DNA of 64,000 nt from Nocardioides insulae DSM 17944 (GTDB taxonomy: Bacteria; Actinomycetota; Actinomycetes; Propionibacteriales; Nocardioidaceae). Where the stretch lies: positions 620,001 to 684,000 of the forward strand of contig NZ_KE383929.1 in NCBI RefSeq assembly GCF_000422825.1. Reading direction: 5' to 3'. Below, piece by piece: positions 16,698 through 25,567 of this stretch (positions are counted from its first letter, which is position 1; every line of letters starts with the position of its first letter). The translations under genes were made by a program, and so were the position numbers. The notes beneath the pieces are model-generated. The model searched no databases, was not told the DNA's origin, and saw only the letters and a list, made by a program, of their open reading frames with translations.

Positions 16698-17219
16698 TCA
16701 CAGGAAGCGACGGCCCCGGAGTCCGGCCTGCTGCACGACCCGCTGGATGGCCAGGTCGCGCTCGTTGGCCCGCCCGACGTACCGGATCTCGCGAAGCCCC
16801 TGCTTCTGCGCCGCGGACTCGAAGACGAAGTGACCGAAGCCGAGCACCCGGCCGTGCAACGGCTTCTCCACGGTGATGTCGAGGATCCGGGTCAGCGGCA
16901 TCGTCGCCAGCCGGGTGGTCAGGACGCCGTAGACCCGGAACACGCGCATGTTGGTGATGACGAACCGGTCGCGGTACTCCCCCACGGCCAGCCACAGGGC
17001 GTGCGCCCAGGCCGCGAGCGCGAGCAGGATCGGGAGCCACGCCACATCGGTGCGGATGAACGCCGCCCCCACCAGCAGGGCCAGACCCAGCAGGAACTCC
17101 AGGACCGGGCGGACGTAGGCCGCCCAGTGCCGGCGTACTTCGTCGACGATCACCTCGCCCTCGTCGCGCAGCAGGTGCTGACCGATCTGGGGGGCGAGGC
17201 TCACCCCCAGCACACTCAT
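16698..17219 (-). CDS. bPH2/PH domain membrane protein
   Basis: The 173-residue protein has a cytoplasmic N-terminus, two closely spaced hydrophobic helices (VLEFLLGLALLVGAAFI and WLPILLALAAWAHALWLAV) and then a bacterial PH (DUF304-type) domain. That domain begins YRDRFVITNMRVFRVYGVLTT and includes MPLTRILDITVEKPLHGRVLGFG. Such proteins are common in actinobacteria near cell-envelope genes but have no assigned biochemical role. ATG 17219. It lies 51 bases upstream of the thioredoxin-TPR gene on the same strand. Confidence 0.88.
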   Translation of the reverse strand: MSVLGVSLAPQIGQHLLRDEGEVIVDEVRRHWAAYVRPVLEFLLGLALLVGAAFIRTDVAWLPILLALAAWAHALWLAVGEYRDRFVITNMRVFRVYGVLTTRLATMPLTRILDITVEKPLHGRVLGFGHFVFESAAQKQGLREIRYVGRANERDLAIQRVVQQAGLRGRRFL

Positions 17220-17245
17220 GACGTCCGCCGGTCCACCACTGGCCC

Positions 17246-17410
17246 TCAGGCCAGGTTGCCGATGAAGCCGATGACCGCCTCGAAGAGCGCGCCGACGCCT
17301 ACCGTCGCGGCGACGATGGCCTGCTCGGTCAGGTCGGCCAGGCCGCGGGGGTCGGTGAAGAGCCAGAAGCCGACGAACAGCACGGCCACCACAAGGACCA
17401 GCTTCTTCAT
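17246..17410 (-). CDS. Small membrane protein (54 aa), function unknown
   Basis: The frame encodes 54 residues beginning MKKLVLVVAVLFVGFWLFTD, a membrane helix. A short amphipathic segment (RGLADLTEQAIVAAT) and a second hydrophobic stretch (ALFEAVIGFIGNLA) run to the C-terminus. A good Shine-Dalgarno, GGAGAGG, lies seven bases before ATG 17410. It ends 26 bases before the PH-domain gene on the same strand and probably shares its transcript. No homologue with a known function comes to mind; it could be a small subunit or regulator of the PH-domain membrane protein. Confidence 0.7.
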   Translation of the reverse strand: MKKLVLVVAVLFVGFWLFTDPRGLADLTEQAIVAATVGVGALFEAVIGFIGNLA

Positions 17411-17601
17411 CGACGTACCTCTCCGGGGTGGTGCGTGGGCATGGCGCCCATTCCTACCAGCCCCCGGGTGCCCGACCCGGAAGACTCGCCGGGGCGCCCC
17501 GGAGGTCGGCGGGCGTTGACGCGGATCCGGGGGCGCGCGAGAGCGCGGCGACGACGTCGTTCACGCTCCAGCCGAGCCCGACGCGGCGGGCGGGCGCCCA
17601 C

Positions 17602-18621
17602 CTACGCCGGCCCACCTCCGGGCGGCTTCGGGGCCAGTGCCAGCAACTGATCGGCCGCGGCGTACGGGTCCAGGTCTCCGGCCGCCACCCGGTCCGCGAG
17701 GCCGTCCAGCGCCTCCACGGTGCCGACGCGGCCCCAGCTGCGACGCAGGTCGTCCAGGGCGATCGCCTCGATCTCGTCCCGGGCCCGCCGTGCGCGCCGG
17801 CGCACCAGTTCGCCGCTCGCCGTGAGCCGGCGATGGTGCCGGTCCAAGACGTCGGCCACCTCGGCCAGCCCCTCGCCGGTCTGCGCCACGGTCTTGAGGA
17901 TCGGCGGCTTCCACGCCTCCGGCGGCCGATCGGCCAGCGCCATCATGCTGCGCAGGTCCCGGCGCACGTGATCGGCCCCGTCACGGTCGGCCTTGTTGAC
18001 GACGTACACGTCGCCGATCTCGAGGATGCCGGCCTTGGCCGCCTGGATGCCGTCGCCCATGCCGGGGGCGAGCAGTACGACGGTGGTGTCGGCCAGGCCG
18101 GCGATCTCGACCTCGCTCTGCCCCACGCCCACGGTCTCGATCACGACCACGTCGAAACCCGCAGCGTCGAGCACCCGCACGGCCTGCGGCGTCGTCCAGG
18201 ACAGTCCGCCGAGATGGCCGCGCGAGGCCATCGAGCGGATGAACACCCCGGAGTCGAGGGCGTGGTCGCCCATCCGGATCCGGTCACCGAGCAGCGCGCC
18301 TCCGGAGAACGGCGAGGACGGGTCGATCGCCAGCACCGCCACCCGCCGGCCCCGACCGCGCAGCTCGCGTACCAGCGCACTGGTGCTCGTGGACTTGCCG
18401 ACGCCCGGCGCGCCGGTCAGCCCCACGACGTGGGCGTGCCCGACGTGAGGCGCCAGAGCGGCCATCACGGCTCGTAGCCGCTGGGAGAACACGGGTGAGG
18501 CGGGGGTGGCGTCCTCGACCCAGGAGATCAGCCGTCCGACCGCCCGGGCCTCACCGGCGCGGGCCCGCGCGACCAGGTCGTCGACCTGGCCGCGCGGATC
18601 GGGCTCAGCTGGACGGGACAC
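17602..18621 (-). CDS. meaB: Methylmalonyl-CoA mutase-associated GTPase MeaB
   Basis: The 339-residue P-loop GTPase chaperones B12-dependent acyl-CoA mutases by gating adenosylcobalamin loading and protecting against inactivation. The Walker A is GLTGAPGVGKST, followed by VLAIDPSSPFSGGALLGDR, switch-like VIETVGVGQSEVEIAG and the guanine-specificity NKAD motif in VYVVNKADRDGAD. GTG 18621 overlaps the end of atoB by 17 bases. Its likely client here is the ethylmalonyl-CoA mutase at 32237 or a methylmalonyl-CoA mutase outside the window. The gene order mce/atoB/meaB matches what I recall for Streptomyces SCO5398-5400. Confidence 0.95.
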   Translation of the reverse strand: MSRPAEPDPRGQVDDLVARARAGEARAVGRLISWVEDATPASPVFSQRLRAVMAALAPHVGHAHVVGLTGAPGVGKSTSTSALVRELRGRGRRVAVLAIDPSSPFSGGALLGDRIRMGDHALDSGVFIRSMASRGHLGGLSWTTPQAVRVLDAAGFDVVVIETVGVGQSEVEIAGLADTTVVLLAPGMGDGIQAAKAGILEIGDVYVVNKADRDGADHVRRDLRSMMALADRPPEAWKPPILKTVAQTGEGLAEVADVLDRHHRRLTASGELVRRRARRARDEIEAIALDDLRRSWGRVGTVEALDGLADRVAAGDLDPYAAADQLLALAPKPPGGGPA

Positions 18622-19795
18622 GCACGATCAGAGCGTCGCCCTGGCCGCCACCGCCGCACAGCGCGGCCGCCCCGACGCCGCCGCCGCGGCGCTTCAGCTC
18701 GAGAGCCAGGTGCAGGACGACGCGCGCGCCCGACATGCCGACCGGGTGACCCAGTGCGATCGCGCCGCCGTTGACATTCACGATGTCGTCGGAGAGGCCG
18801 AGCTTGCGGGAGGACTGGATGCCGACCGCGGCGAAGGCCTCGTTGAACTCGACCAGGTCGAGATCGGCGGCGGTGAGGCCCTCCTTGGCCAGCGCCCGGG
18901 CGGTCGCCTCGGCGGGCTGGTCCTGCAGCGAGGAGTCCGGCCCCGCCACCATCCCGTGGGCGCCGATCTCGGCGAGCCACTCCAGGCCGAGCTCCTCGGC
19001 CTTGGCCTTGCTCATCACGACCACGGCACAGGCGCCGTCGGAGATCTGCGAGGCCGAGCCGGCGGTGATGGTGCCGTCCTTGGCGAACGCCGGCCGCAGC
19101 TTGGCCAGGCTCTCCGAGGTGGTGTCGCCGCGCACGCCCTCGTCGGCGCTGATGACGACCGGGTCGCCCTTGCGCTGCGGGATGCTCACCGGCACGATCT
19201 CGTCGTCGAAGACACCGTTCTTCTGGGCCTCCGCGGCGCGCTGGTGGGAGCGCGCGGCGAACGCGTCCTGCTCCTCGCGAGACAGCGCGACCCCCTCGGC
19301 GTTGACCTGCTCGGTCAGGTTGCCCATCGCCTGCTGGGTCAGCTGGTCGTAGAGCGCGTCGTAGGCCATCGAGTCGACCAGGGCGGTGTCGCCGTACTTG
19401 AATCCCTCGCGCGACTTCGGCAGCAGGTGCGGCGCCTGCGTCATCGACTCCATGCCGCCCGCCACGATCACCTCGGCCTCGCCGGCCCGGATCATCTGAT
19501 CGGCGGTCGCGATGGCGTTGAGGCCGGAGAGGCAGACCTTGTTGATGGTGATCGACGGGATGCTCATCGGCAGGCCGGCGGCCTGCCCGGCGGTCCGGGC
19601 GGGGTTCTGGCCGGCACCGGCCTGGATCACCTGGCCCATGATCAGGTAGTCGACCTGGTCGCCGGTGACGCCGGCCCGCTCGAGCGCCCCCTTGATCGCG
19701 ACGCCGCCGAGCTGGGCGCCGGAGAGGCCCTTGAGGCCGCCGAGCAGACGGCCGATCGGGGTGCGCGCCCCCGCGACGATGACGGTTCCGGACAT
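18605..19795 (-). CDS. atoB: Acetyl-CoA C-acetyltransferase (thiolase)
   Basis: The 396-residue biosynthetic-type thiolase condenses two acetyl-CoA to acetoacetyl-CoA, the entry to the ethylmalonyl-CoA pathway and PHB synthesis. The acyl-accepting cysteine is C88 in NKVCLSGLNA. The catalytic histidine is H350 in AIALGHPVGMSGAR and the second cysteine is C380 in ALCGGGGQGDAL. ATG 19795 has GGAGGA in front. It overlaps meaB, forming a two-gene operon that diverges from mce. Degradative use on longer acyl chains cannot be excluded. Confidence 0.95.
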   Translation of the reverse strand: MSGTVIVAGARTPIGRLLGGLKGLSGAQLGGVAIKGALERAGVTGDQVDYLIMGQVIQAGAGQNPARTAGQAAGLPMSIPSITINKVCLSGLNAIATADQMIRAGEAEVIVAGGMESMTQAPHLLPKSREGFKYGDTALVDSMAYDALYDQLTQQAMGNLTEQVNAEGVALSREEQDAFAARSHQRAAEAQKNGVFDDEIVPVSIPQRKGDPVVISADEGVRGDTTSESLAKLRPAFAKDGTITAGSASQISDGACAVVVMSKAKAEELGLEWLAEIGAHGMVAGPDSSLQDQPAEATARALAKEGLTAADLDLVEFNEAFAAVGIQSSRKLGLSDDIVNVNGGAIALGHPVGMSGARVVLHLALELKRRGGGVGAAALCGGGGQGDALIVRVPSS

Positions 19796-20054
19796 GGGTT
19801 CCTCCAACGGATTGCTGAGCGGATGTGCTGAGTTCTGGGGTGTCGGTCGATGAGCCGGTCGCCTGTCCAACCTACCCGCGGGTCACAGGTCTGCGGGCGC
19901 GGGTTGAGCGGAGTCGGTACGGCGCCCTGCCGCCGCCGCTGCCGGATGCCAACGATGGCGGCCGGCGGAACGGCGGGCCGGGCTCGCGTCGTTGCAATGT
20001 AGCGCTGCTCACACCCTCTCGCCCTTCGACTGTGTCCCACACCACGATGACCCC

Positions 20055-20507
20055 ATGACGACACCCCTGGAACTCGACCCTTCCCTGTTCACCGCCATCG
20101 ACCACGTCGGCATCGCCGTCGCCGACCTGGACGAGGCGATCGGCTTCTATGAGTCGACCTTCGGGATGCGACTGTCCCACCGCGAGGTCAACGAGGAGCA
20201 GGGCGTGGCCGAGGCGATGATGGCCGTGGGCGACTCCGGCTCGTGCATCCAGCTGCTCTCCCCACTCTCCCCCGAGTCGACGATCGCCAAGTTCCTCGAG
20301 CGCAGCGGTCCCGGGATGCAGCAGTTGGCCTACCGGGTCACCGACGTGGAGAAGGTGAGCGCCACCCTGCGCGAGCGAGGCGTGCGACTGCTGTACGACG
20401 CTCCGCGGCGAGGAACCGCCGGGAGCCGGATCAACTTCGTGCACCCCAAGGACGCCGGTGGCGTGCTGGTCGAGCTCGTGGAGCCGAACCCTGATGCTGA
20501 CCACTGA
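20055..20507 (+). CDS. mce: Methylmalonyl/ethylmalonyl-CoA epimerase
   Basis: This 150-residue vicinal-oxygen-chelate protein epimerises the alpha carbon of methylmalonyl-CoA and, in organisms with the pathway, ethylmalonyl-CoA. Metal-ligand regions are AIDHVGIAVADLDEAIGFY (His), GMQQLAYRVTDVE (Gln/Ala-Tyr strand) and GGVLVELVEPN (Glu). The segment INFVHPKDAGGVLVEL is characteristic of the epimerase subfamily. ATG 20055. It is head-to-head with the atoB-meaB operon across a 259-base shared promoter region and is followed by ccr, 231 bases on, with a separate regulatory site between. Confidence 0.93.
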   Translation: MTTPLELDPSLFTAIDHVGIAVADLDEAIGFYESTFGMRLSHREVNEEQGVAEAMMAVGDSGSCIQLLSPLSPESTIAKFLERSGPGMQQLAYRVTDVEKVSATLRERGVRLLYDAPRRGTAGSRINFVHPKDAGGVLVELVEPNPDADH

Positions 20508-20609
20508 CCACTGATCCGCACCGATCCCCGCTCCGCCCCGACGTGGTGGCGGTCGGGGTGGGGCCCGGGTGGATGCGTGCTGTAGGTCACAGCCACTGTT
20601 CAGCCGAGA

Positions 20610-20623
20610 TTACCGACTGGTAA
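20610..20623. promoter_or_regulatory. Inverted repeat TTACC-GACT-GGTAA upstream of ccr
   Basis: This perfect 5-bp inverted repeat with four-base spacer stands 115 bases before the ccr GTG and after the end of mce. The same half-site GGTAA with the same spacing recurs 11 bases before the 3-hydroxybutyryl-CoA dehydrogenase gene and 22 bases before ecm. A shared regulator of ethylmalonyl-CoA genes is the inference; TetR-type repressors commonly bind such short palindromes. Confidence 0.5.
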
Positions 20624-20738
20624 GCATGCCGCAACGCGACGCCGAGCACCCGCCCGGTCCCTCGCCGTACTCACGCTCGACCCGCTGGTGCCCAGCGGTC
20701 CCGCCCCTTCAGCGAACACCACAGACGCAGGAGCCGAC

Positions 20739-22079
20739 GTGCAGCACATCCTCGACGCCATCTCCGCCGGAGACACCTCCTCGGCCGACTTCGCCAACCT
20801 CGATCTTCCGGACCACTACACCGCCGCCACCGTCCACAAGGACGAGGTCGACATGTTCGAGGGGGTCACCTCCAAGGACAAGGACCCCCGCAAGTCGATC
20901 CACGTGGAGGATGTGGCGCTGCCCGAACTCGGCCCGGGTGAGGCCTACGTCGCGGTGATGGCCTCGGCGATCAACTACAACACCGTGTGGACCTCGATCT
21001 TCGAGCCGGTGGCGACCTTCGGTTTCCTGGAGCGCTACGGCAGGCTCTCCGAGCTGACCAAGCGGCACGACCTGCCCTATCACGTCGTCGGCTCCGACCT
21101 GGCCGGCGTCGTGCTGCGGACCGGACCGGGCGTCACCAAGTGGCAGCCCGGTGCCGAAGTGGTGGCGCACTGCCTCTCCGTCGAACTGGAGAGCGCCGAC
21201 GGCCACAACGACACGATGCTCGACCCGGAGCAGCGGATCTGGGGCTTCGAGACCAACTTCGGCGGGCTGGCCCAGATCGCCCTGGTCAAGTCCAACCAGC
21301 TGATGCCGAAGCCGGACCACCTCACCTGGGAGGAAGCGGCCTCGCCCGGGCTGGTCAACTGCACGGCGTACCGCCAGCTGGTGAGCCGCAACGGTGGCGA
21401 CATGAAGCAGGGCGACAACGTTCTGATCTGGGGCGCGTCGGGCGGCCTGGGCGGGTTCGCGACGCAATACGCCCTCAACGGCGGCGCCACTCCGGTCTGC
21501 GTCGTCTCCAGCGAGGAGAAGGCCGCGATCGCGCGCTCGATGGGTGCCGAGCTGATCATCAACCGTTCCGAGGAGGACTACCGCTTCTGGAACGACGAGG
21601 GCACCGAGCAGAACCCCCGCGAGTGGAAGCGGTTCGGCGCCCGGATCCGGGAACTCACCGGCGGCGAGGACATCGACATCGTCTTCGAGCACCCCGGCCG
21701 GGAGACCTTCGGCGCCAGCGTCTACGTCACCCGCAAGGGCGGCACCATCACCACCTGCGCCTCCACCTCTGGCTACATGCACGAGTACGACAACCGCTAT
21801 CTGTGGATGAACCTCAAGCGGATCATCTCCTCCCACTTCGCCAACTACCGCGAGTCCTGGGAGGCCAACCGGCTCATCGCCAAGGGCAAGATCCACCCCA
21901 CCCTGTCGCGCAGCTACCCACTGGCCGACGTCGGCCAGGCCGCGCTCGACGTCCACCATAACCTGCACCAGGGCAAAGTCGGGGTGCTCTGCCTGGCGCC
22001 GGAGGAGGGCCTCGGCGTCCGCGACCACGAGCTCCGGGCCACGCACCTCGACGCGATCAACCGCTTCCGCGGAGTCTGA
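20739..22079 (+). CDS. ccr: Crotonyl-CoA carboxylase/reductase
   Basis: The 446-residue NADPH enzyme reductively carboxylates crotonyl-CoA to (2S)-ethylmalonyl-CoA, the key step of the ethylmalonyl-CoA pathway. It also makes ethylmalonyl-CoA for polyketides. The MDR-type fold has the cofactor loop LIWGASGGLGGFATQYA. Family-specific segments include ASAINYNTVWTSIFEP, VVGSDLAGVVLRTG, WGFETNFGGLAQIALVKSNQ, EHPGRETFGASVYV and TCASTSGYMHEYDNRYLWM. GTG 20739 has AGGAG five bases upstream and gives the usual family length; an earlier GTG (20688) has no such site. A perfect terminator hairpin follows. Confidence 0.96.
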   Translation: MQHILDAISAGDTSSADFANLDLPDHYTAATVHKDEVDMFEGVTSKDKDPRKSIHVEDVALPELGPGEAYVAVMASAINYNTVWTSIFEPVATFGFLERYGRLSELTKRHDLPYHVVGSDLAGVVLRTGPGVTKWQPGAEVVAHCLSVELESADGHNDTMLDPEQRIWGFETNFGGLAQIALVKSNQLMPKPDHLTWEEAASPGLVNCTAYRQLVSRNGGDMKQGDNVLIWGASGGLGGFATQYALNGGATPVCVVSSEEKAAIARSMGAELIINRSEEDYRFWNDEGTEQNPREWKRFGARIRELTGGEDIDIVFEHPGRETFGASVYVTRKGGTITTCASTSGYMHEYDNRYLWMNLKRIISSHFANYRESWEANRLIAKGKIHPTLSRSYPLADVGQAALDVHHNLHQGKVGVLCLAPEEGLGVRDHELRATHLDAINRFRGV

Positions 22080-22130
22080 GGTCCGGCCCCGCCGGGACGT
22101 CTCGGCACTGCCTGCTCGAGCGTCGGACGT

Positions 22131-22159
22131 GCCGGGCGCGGACCCACTCCGCGCCCGGC
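22131..22159 (+). terminator. Hairpin terminator after ccr
   Basis: A perfect 12-bp stem (GCCGGGCGCGGA / TCCGCGCCCGGC) closes a five-base loop, 52 bases beyond the ccr stop codon. It separates ccr from the coiled-coil protein gene. Confidence 0.8.
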
Positions 22160-22290
22160 CGTCCGGCGTTCCTGCGCGGCATGGCGATGACTGCCTCACA
22201 TCCCTGTCCGTTTCCACCGTGTCTAGACCCTTCGTGGCAGGCTTCTGGGGGGATGATGTGCACACCCACGAGACGGAAGAGGAACCCGCG

Positions 22291-23403
22291 ATGAGCAACC
22301 AGGGCCTGTCGATCTTCGATGACGAGCCGGAGGGCGGCAAGAAGTCAGCGAAGCAGGACAGCGATGCCACCCGCGTCATTCCGGCCGTCCCGGTGAGCGC
22401 TCCGCCGTCCTCACCGATCCCGACCGTGCGGCGCGGTGGGTACGACCCGTCGGCGGTGGACGCCCGCCTGCAGGCGATGACCGTCGATCGCAGCAAGCTC
22501 GCCTCGGATCTGGCCACCGCACAGCGCCGGGCCACCGAGCTGGACGCCGAGCTCACCCGACTGAAGGAGAACGTCGAGGAGACCCGGAACCCCTCCTACG
22601 CCGGCCTCGGCGGTCGGGCGAGTGCCCTGCTCCGGCTGGCCGAGGAGGAGGCCGCCGAGATCAGCACCAGCGCCACCCGCGACGCGACCGACATCCGGTC
22701 CCAGGCCGAGCGCGACGCCGAGGCGATCCGGGCCTCCGCCGCCCAGGAGGCCGACGACATGCGCACCGTCCAGCTCAAGGAGTTGGACGAGCAGCGTGCC
22801 CGTCTGGTCGCCCAGGCCGAGCAGGAGCGTGCGGCGGCTCACGCCGAGGCCGAGGATCTGCGTGCCTCGGCGCAGCGGGATGCCGACCAGCAACGGCTGG
22901 CCGCCCAGCAGGAGACCACCGAGCTCCGTACCTCGGTGCAGCGGGAGGTCGAGCAGAAGCGGGCCGGCGTCGACCGCGAGGTCCAGGAGGCCCGCCGGAT
23001 GCTGGCTGTGGAGAAGGAGCGGCTGGCCCGGGAGGCCACCGACCATCACAACAGCGCGATGGCCGAGACCTCGCGCTTGGTCGAGGAGGCCGAGCAGCGC
23101 GCCACCGCCGCCGAGCAGCGGGCGAAGGAGGCCACCGCTTCCCTCGCCGAGCAGCGGATCGCAGCCCAGCAGGAGGCGGAGACCCAGCTTGTGCGCGCCC
23201 GGCGCGAGGCCGAGCAGATCGTGACCACCGCCCGCACCCAGGCCGACGCGATCGCAAGCAACGCCTCCGCCGACGCCGAGCGCGAGGCGGCCGCGGTCAA
23301 GGCCGAGGTCACCCGACTGACCAAGCGCCGCGACGCGATCACCGCGCAGATGGCCTCGCTCAGCGAACTGGTCGCCGGGTTCATCAAGGACGACGAGGAG
23401 TGA
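22291..23403 (+). CDS. Coiled-coil scaffold protein (DivIVA/FilP/Scy-like)
   Basis: The 370-residue acidic protein starts with a disordered segment and a motif RRGGYDPSAVDARLQAM that resembles the DivIVA-type crossing region. An almost unbroken Ala/Glu/Gln/Arg coiled coil follows from about residue 60 to 365 (repeats of the AEAERDAE / AAQQEAE kind). In Streptomyces the genes beside mce at this location encode the polarity scaffolds Scy and FilP (my recollection), so a cytoskeletal or cell-pole role is likely. ATG 22291 has AGAGGAA upstream. It overlaps the next permease gene by four bases, an intriguing coupling between a scaffold and a membrane protein. Confidence 0.85.
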   Translation: MSNQGLSIFDDEPEGGKKSAKQDSDATRVIPAVPVSAPPSSPIPTVRRGGYDPSAVDARLQAMTVDRSKLASDLATAQRRATELDAELTRLKENVEETRNPSYAGLGGRASALLRLAEEEAAEISTSATRDATDIRSQAERDAEAIRASAAQEADDMRTVQLKELDEQRARLVAQAEQERAAAHAEAEDLRASAQRDADQQRLAAQQETTELRTSVQREVEQKRAGVDREVQEARRMLAVEKERLAREATDHHNSAMAETSRLVEEAEQRATAAEQRAKEATASLAEQRIAAQQEAETQLVRARREAEQIVTTARTQADAIASNASADAEREAAAVKAEVTRLTKRRDAITAQMASLSELVAGFIKDDEE

Positions 23404-24524
23404 GTGCCAGGCGGTCTCGGGCCGCCCGTTTCGAGGATGCGGCGCTGTCGGCCGAGGAGCACGAGGGGCACGGCGAGTTCGGCAGGCCCGGCCCGCCGTT
23501 CGCCCGATCTCCCTTCCTGATCGGTCTGATGGGCGGCCTGGGCCTCCTGGTCGCGTTCGCGCTGGGCCAGATGGTGCTCACCATCAGCGGCGTCCTCATC
23601 CAGATCCTGGTGGCCCTGTTCATCGCGGCGGGTCTCAACCCCGCCGTGGAGACGTTCGTACGTCGGGGCATCGGCCGACCGTGGGCGGTGCTGATCGTCA
23701 TCACCGGTGTGATCGTCGCCCTGGTGCTCTTCTTCGTCGCACTCGTCCCGGTCATCACCGACCAGATCGCGGCGATCTCACGCAGCGCCCCCGAGTGGCT
23801 TGACTCGCTCCAGCGCAACCGACAGATCCAGCAGCTCAACGACGACTACGAGGTCATCGACAAGGTCCGTGACTACGTCACCCAGGGCGACTTCCTCAGT
23901 GGTCTGTTCGGCAGTGCGGTCGGGGTCGGACTGGCCGTCTTCGGCGCGCTGATCAACGCCTTCGTCGTCACCGTGATGACGCTGTACTTCCTCGCGGGCT
24001 TCGACCGGATCAAGGCCGCCTGCTACCGGCTCGCTCCGGCCTCGCGCCGCGACCGAGTCAGCAGGATCGGCGATCGCGTGGTCCGAGGGGTCGGCGGGTA
24101 CGTCTCGGGTGCGTTCGTGGTCGCCCTGTGCGCGGGCATCTCCTCGATGATCTTCCTGTTCGCGATCGGGCTGGGCGAGTACGCCGTGGCACTGGCCTTC
24201 GTCGTCGCCCTGCTCGACGTCATCCCGATGATCGGTGCCACGATCGGCGCGATCGTGGTCACCGCGATCGCGTTCGCGACCGATCCCCTCATGGGGCTGT
24301 TCTGCCTGATCTTCTACCTCGCCTATCAGCAGGTGGAGAACTACCTCATCTACCCGCGCGTGATGGCGCGCTCGGTCGACATCCCGGGCGCGGTCACGGT
24401 GATCGCCGCCCTCGTCGGTGCCTCCCTGCTGGGCGTCATCGGCGCCCTGCTGGCGATCCCCACCGCGGCCGCGATCCTGATGATCGTGCGCGAGGTGTTC
24501 GTCCGTCGCCAGGACGCCAGGTAG
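23400..24524 (+). CDS. AI-2E family transporter (TqsA/PerM-like permease)
   Basis: The 374-residue membrane protein of the AI-2E/UPF0118 family has about seven or eight helices. A paired hairpin (LVAFALGQMVLTISGVL, LVALFIAAGLNPAVETF) is followed by a soluble coiled loop (ISRSAPEWLDSLQRNRQIQQ). C-terminal helices include the family signature region DVIPMIGATIGAIVV and YQQVENYLIYPRVMARSV. Start GTG 23400 overlaps the coiled-coil gene stop (GTGA). Family members export small molecules or act as sodium/proton antiporters; the autoinducer link does not imply quorum sensing here. Confidence 0.92.
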   Translation: MSARRSRAARFEDAALSAEEHEGHGEFGRPGPPFARSPFLIGLMGGLGLLVAFALGQMVLTISGVLIQILVALFIAAGLNPAVETFVRRGIGRPWAVLIVITGVIVALVLFFVALVPVITDQIAAISRSAPEWLDSLQRNRQIQQLNDDYEVIDKVRDYVTQGDFLSGLFGSAVGVGLAVFGALINAFVVTVMTLYFLAGFDRIKAACYRLAPASRRDRVSRIGDRVVRGVGGYVSGAFVVALCAGISSMIFLFAIGLGEYAVALAFVVALLDVIPMIGATIGAIVVTAIAFATDPLMGLFCLIFYLAYQQVENYLIYPRVMARSVDIPGAVTVIAALVGASLLGVIGALLAIPTAAAILMIVREVFVRRQDAR

Positions 24525-24569
24525 GCCCGGTCACGGGCCGAGGTGGGAGGACCTCTGCGCCGAATCGGT

Positions 24570-24595
24570 CGACCCGCCCGCGTGGTTGCGGGTCG
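24570..24595. terminator. Possible bidirectional terminator
   Basis: An 8-bp stem CGACCCGC / GCGGGTCG with a ten-base loop lies in the convergent gap between the permease and hydrolase genes. Stem quality is moderate, so the call is tentative. Confidence 0.4.
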
Positions 24596-24693
24596 GGAGT
24601 GGCGGCGCCACGCGTGCGACCTTCCGGCACGGCCACGCAGACGCGCTCGCACGGGCCGAACCCGACGGCCTGACCTGACCGGTCACCGACACG

Positions 24694-25494
24694 TCATGCC
24701 GTCGGGTCACCGAGGAAGCGACGCAGGATCTCCACGAAGAGCTCGGGCCGCTCGGAGTGCACCCAGTGGCCGGTGTCCTTCATGGTCACGCGGCGGTAGT
24801 GCGGGAACCAGCGGCGCATCGGCTCGGCGTACTCGTCGGTGACGTAGTCGGAGCGTCCGCCACCGAGCCACAGCACCGGTCCCTGGTACGGCGCCACTCC
24901 GGTGAGGCGTTCGGCGGGCCAGCCTCCGACGGTGGCCAGATCGCGGTCGAGGAGGTCGAGGTTGGCCTGCCACTCCCACCCGTCGCCGCGGCGGCGCAGA
25001 TTCTGCAGGAGGAAGGACCGCACGGTGTCGTCGTGCACCTCGGCGGCGAGCTGCTCCTCCGCATCGGAGCGCCGCTCGATCCTGTCGAGGTCCAGGCCCT
25101 GCATCGCCGAGATGTAGCGGCGGAACTCGCCCGCGCGCCGGTAGTCCACCGGTGACATGTCCGCCACCAGCAGACGCGAGACCAGCTCCGGCCGGGTGAG
25201 GGCGAGGGCCATCGCGACCTTGCCGCCCATCGAGTGCCCGACCACGGCCGCAGGGTCCTGCGCATCGATCAACTCGGCGACCCGGCTGGCCATGGCGAGG
25301 TAGTCGATCTCCCCCGACCACGGCGAACGACCGTGGTCGGGAAGGTCCACGCCGGTCGCCCGGTGCCGGCCCGCGATCGCCTTGGCGACGGTGCCCCAGT
25401 TACGGCCCTGGCCGAAGAGTCCGTGCAGGAAGAGCACCCGGCTACCGGTCTCACCCCAGGTCAGCGTGTGCAGGGCAGTGGTCGACTCGCTCAC
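24694..25494 (-). CDS. Alpha/beta-fold hydrolase (YbfF/esterase-like)
   Basis: The 266-residue alpha/beta hydrolase has an oxyanion segment FLHGLFGQGRNWG, the nucleophile elbow GHSMGG, the acid region LGGGRSDYV and the catalytic His in MKDTGHWVHSERPE. The pattern HGLFGQGRNW and VDLPDHGRSPW place it with YbfF/ABHD11-like esterases, which act on short-chain acyl or thioesters. Start GTG 25494 (VSESTTALHTL). No gene partners; it converges on the permease gene. Confidence 0.9.
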   Translation of the reverse strand: MSESTTALHTLTWGETGSRVLFLHGLFGQGRNWGTVAKAIAGRHRATGVDLPDHGRSPWSGEIDYLAMASRVAELIDAQDPAAVVGHSMGGKVAMALALTRPELVSRLLVADMSPVDYRRAGEFRRYISAMQGLDLDRIERRSDAEEQLAAEVHDDTVRSFLLQNLRRRGDGWEWQANLDLLDRDLATVGGWPAERLTGVAPYQGPVLWLGGGRSDYVTDEYAEPMRRWFPHYRRVTMKDTGHWVHSERPELFVEILRRFLGDPTA

Positions 25495-25567
25495 CCGCAG
25501 ACCCTAGCGATCCGGGGCAGTGGCGAGACCATCAGGTCCGCCCGGCGGAGAACAGGTGCGGGGCTGC

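Noticed and set aside
19871..19890. TACCCGCGGGTCA near the atoB/mce divergent region as a fourth TTACC-type site
   Set aside because: The spacing and GGTAA arm do not match the three pathway sites; it is a GC palindrome likely to arise by chance.
20581..20600. GCCACTG near the ccr leader, reminiscent of a cobalamin riboswitch element
   Set aside because: The seven bases stand alone: no flanking B12-box helix is visible, and Ccr does not use B12. No riboswitch was seen upstream of ecm or the adenosyltransferase gene either.
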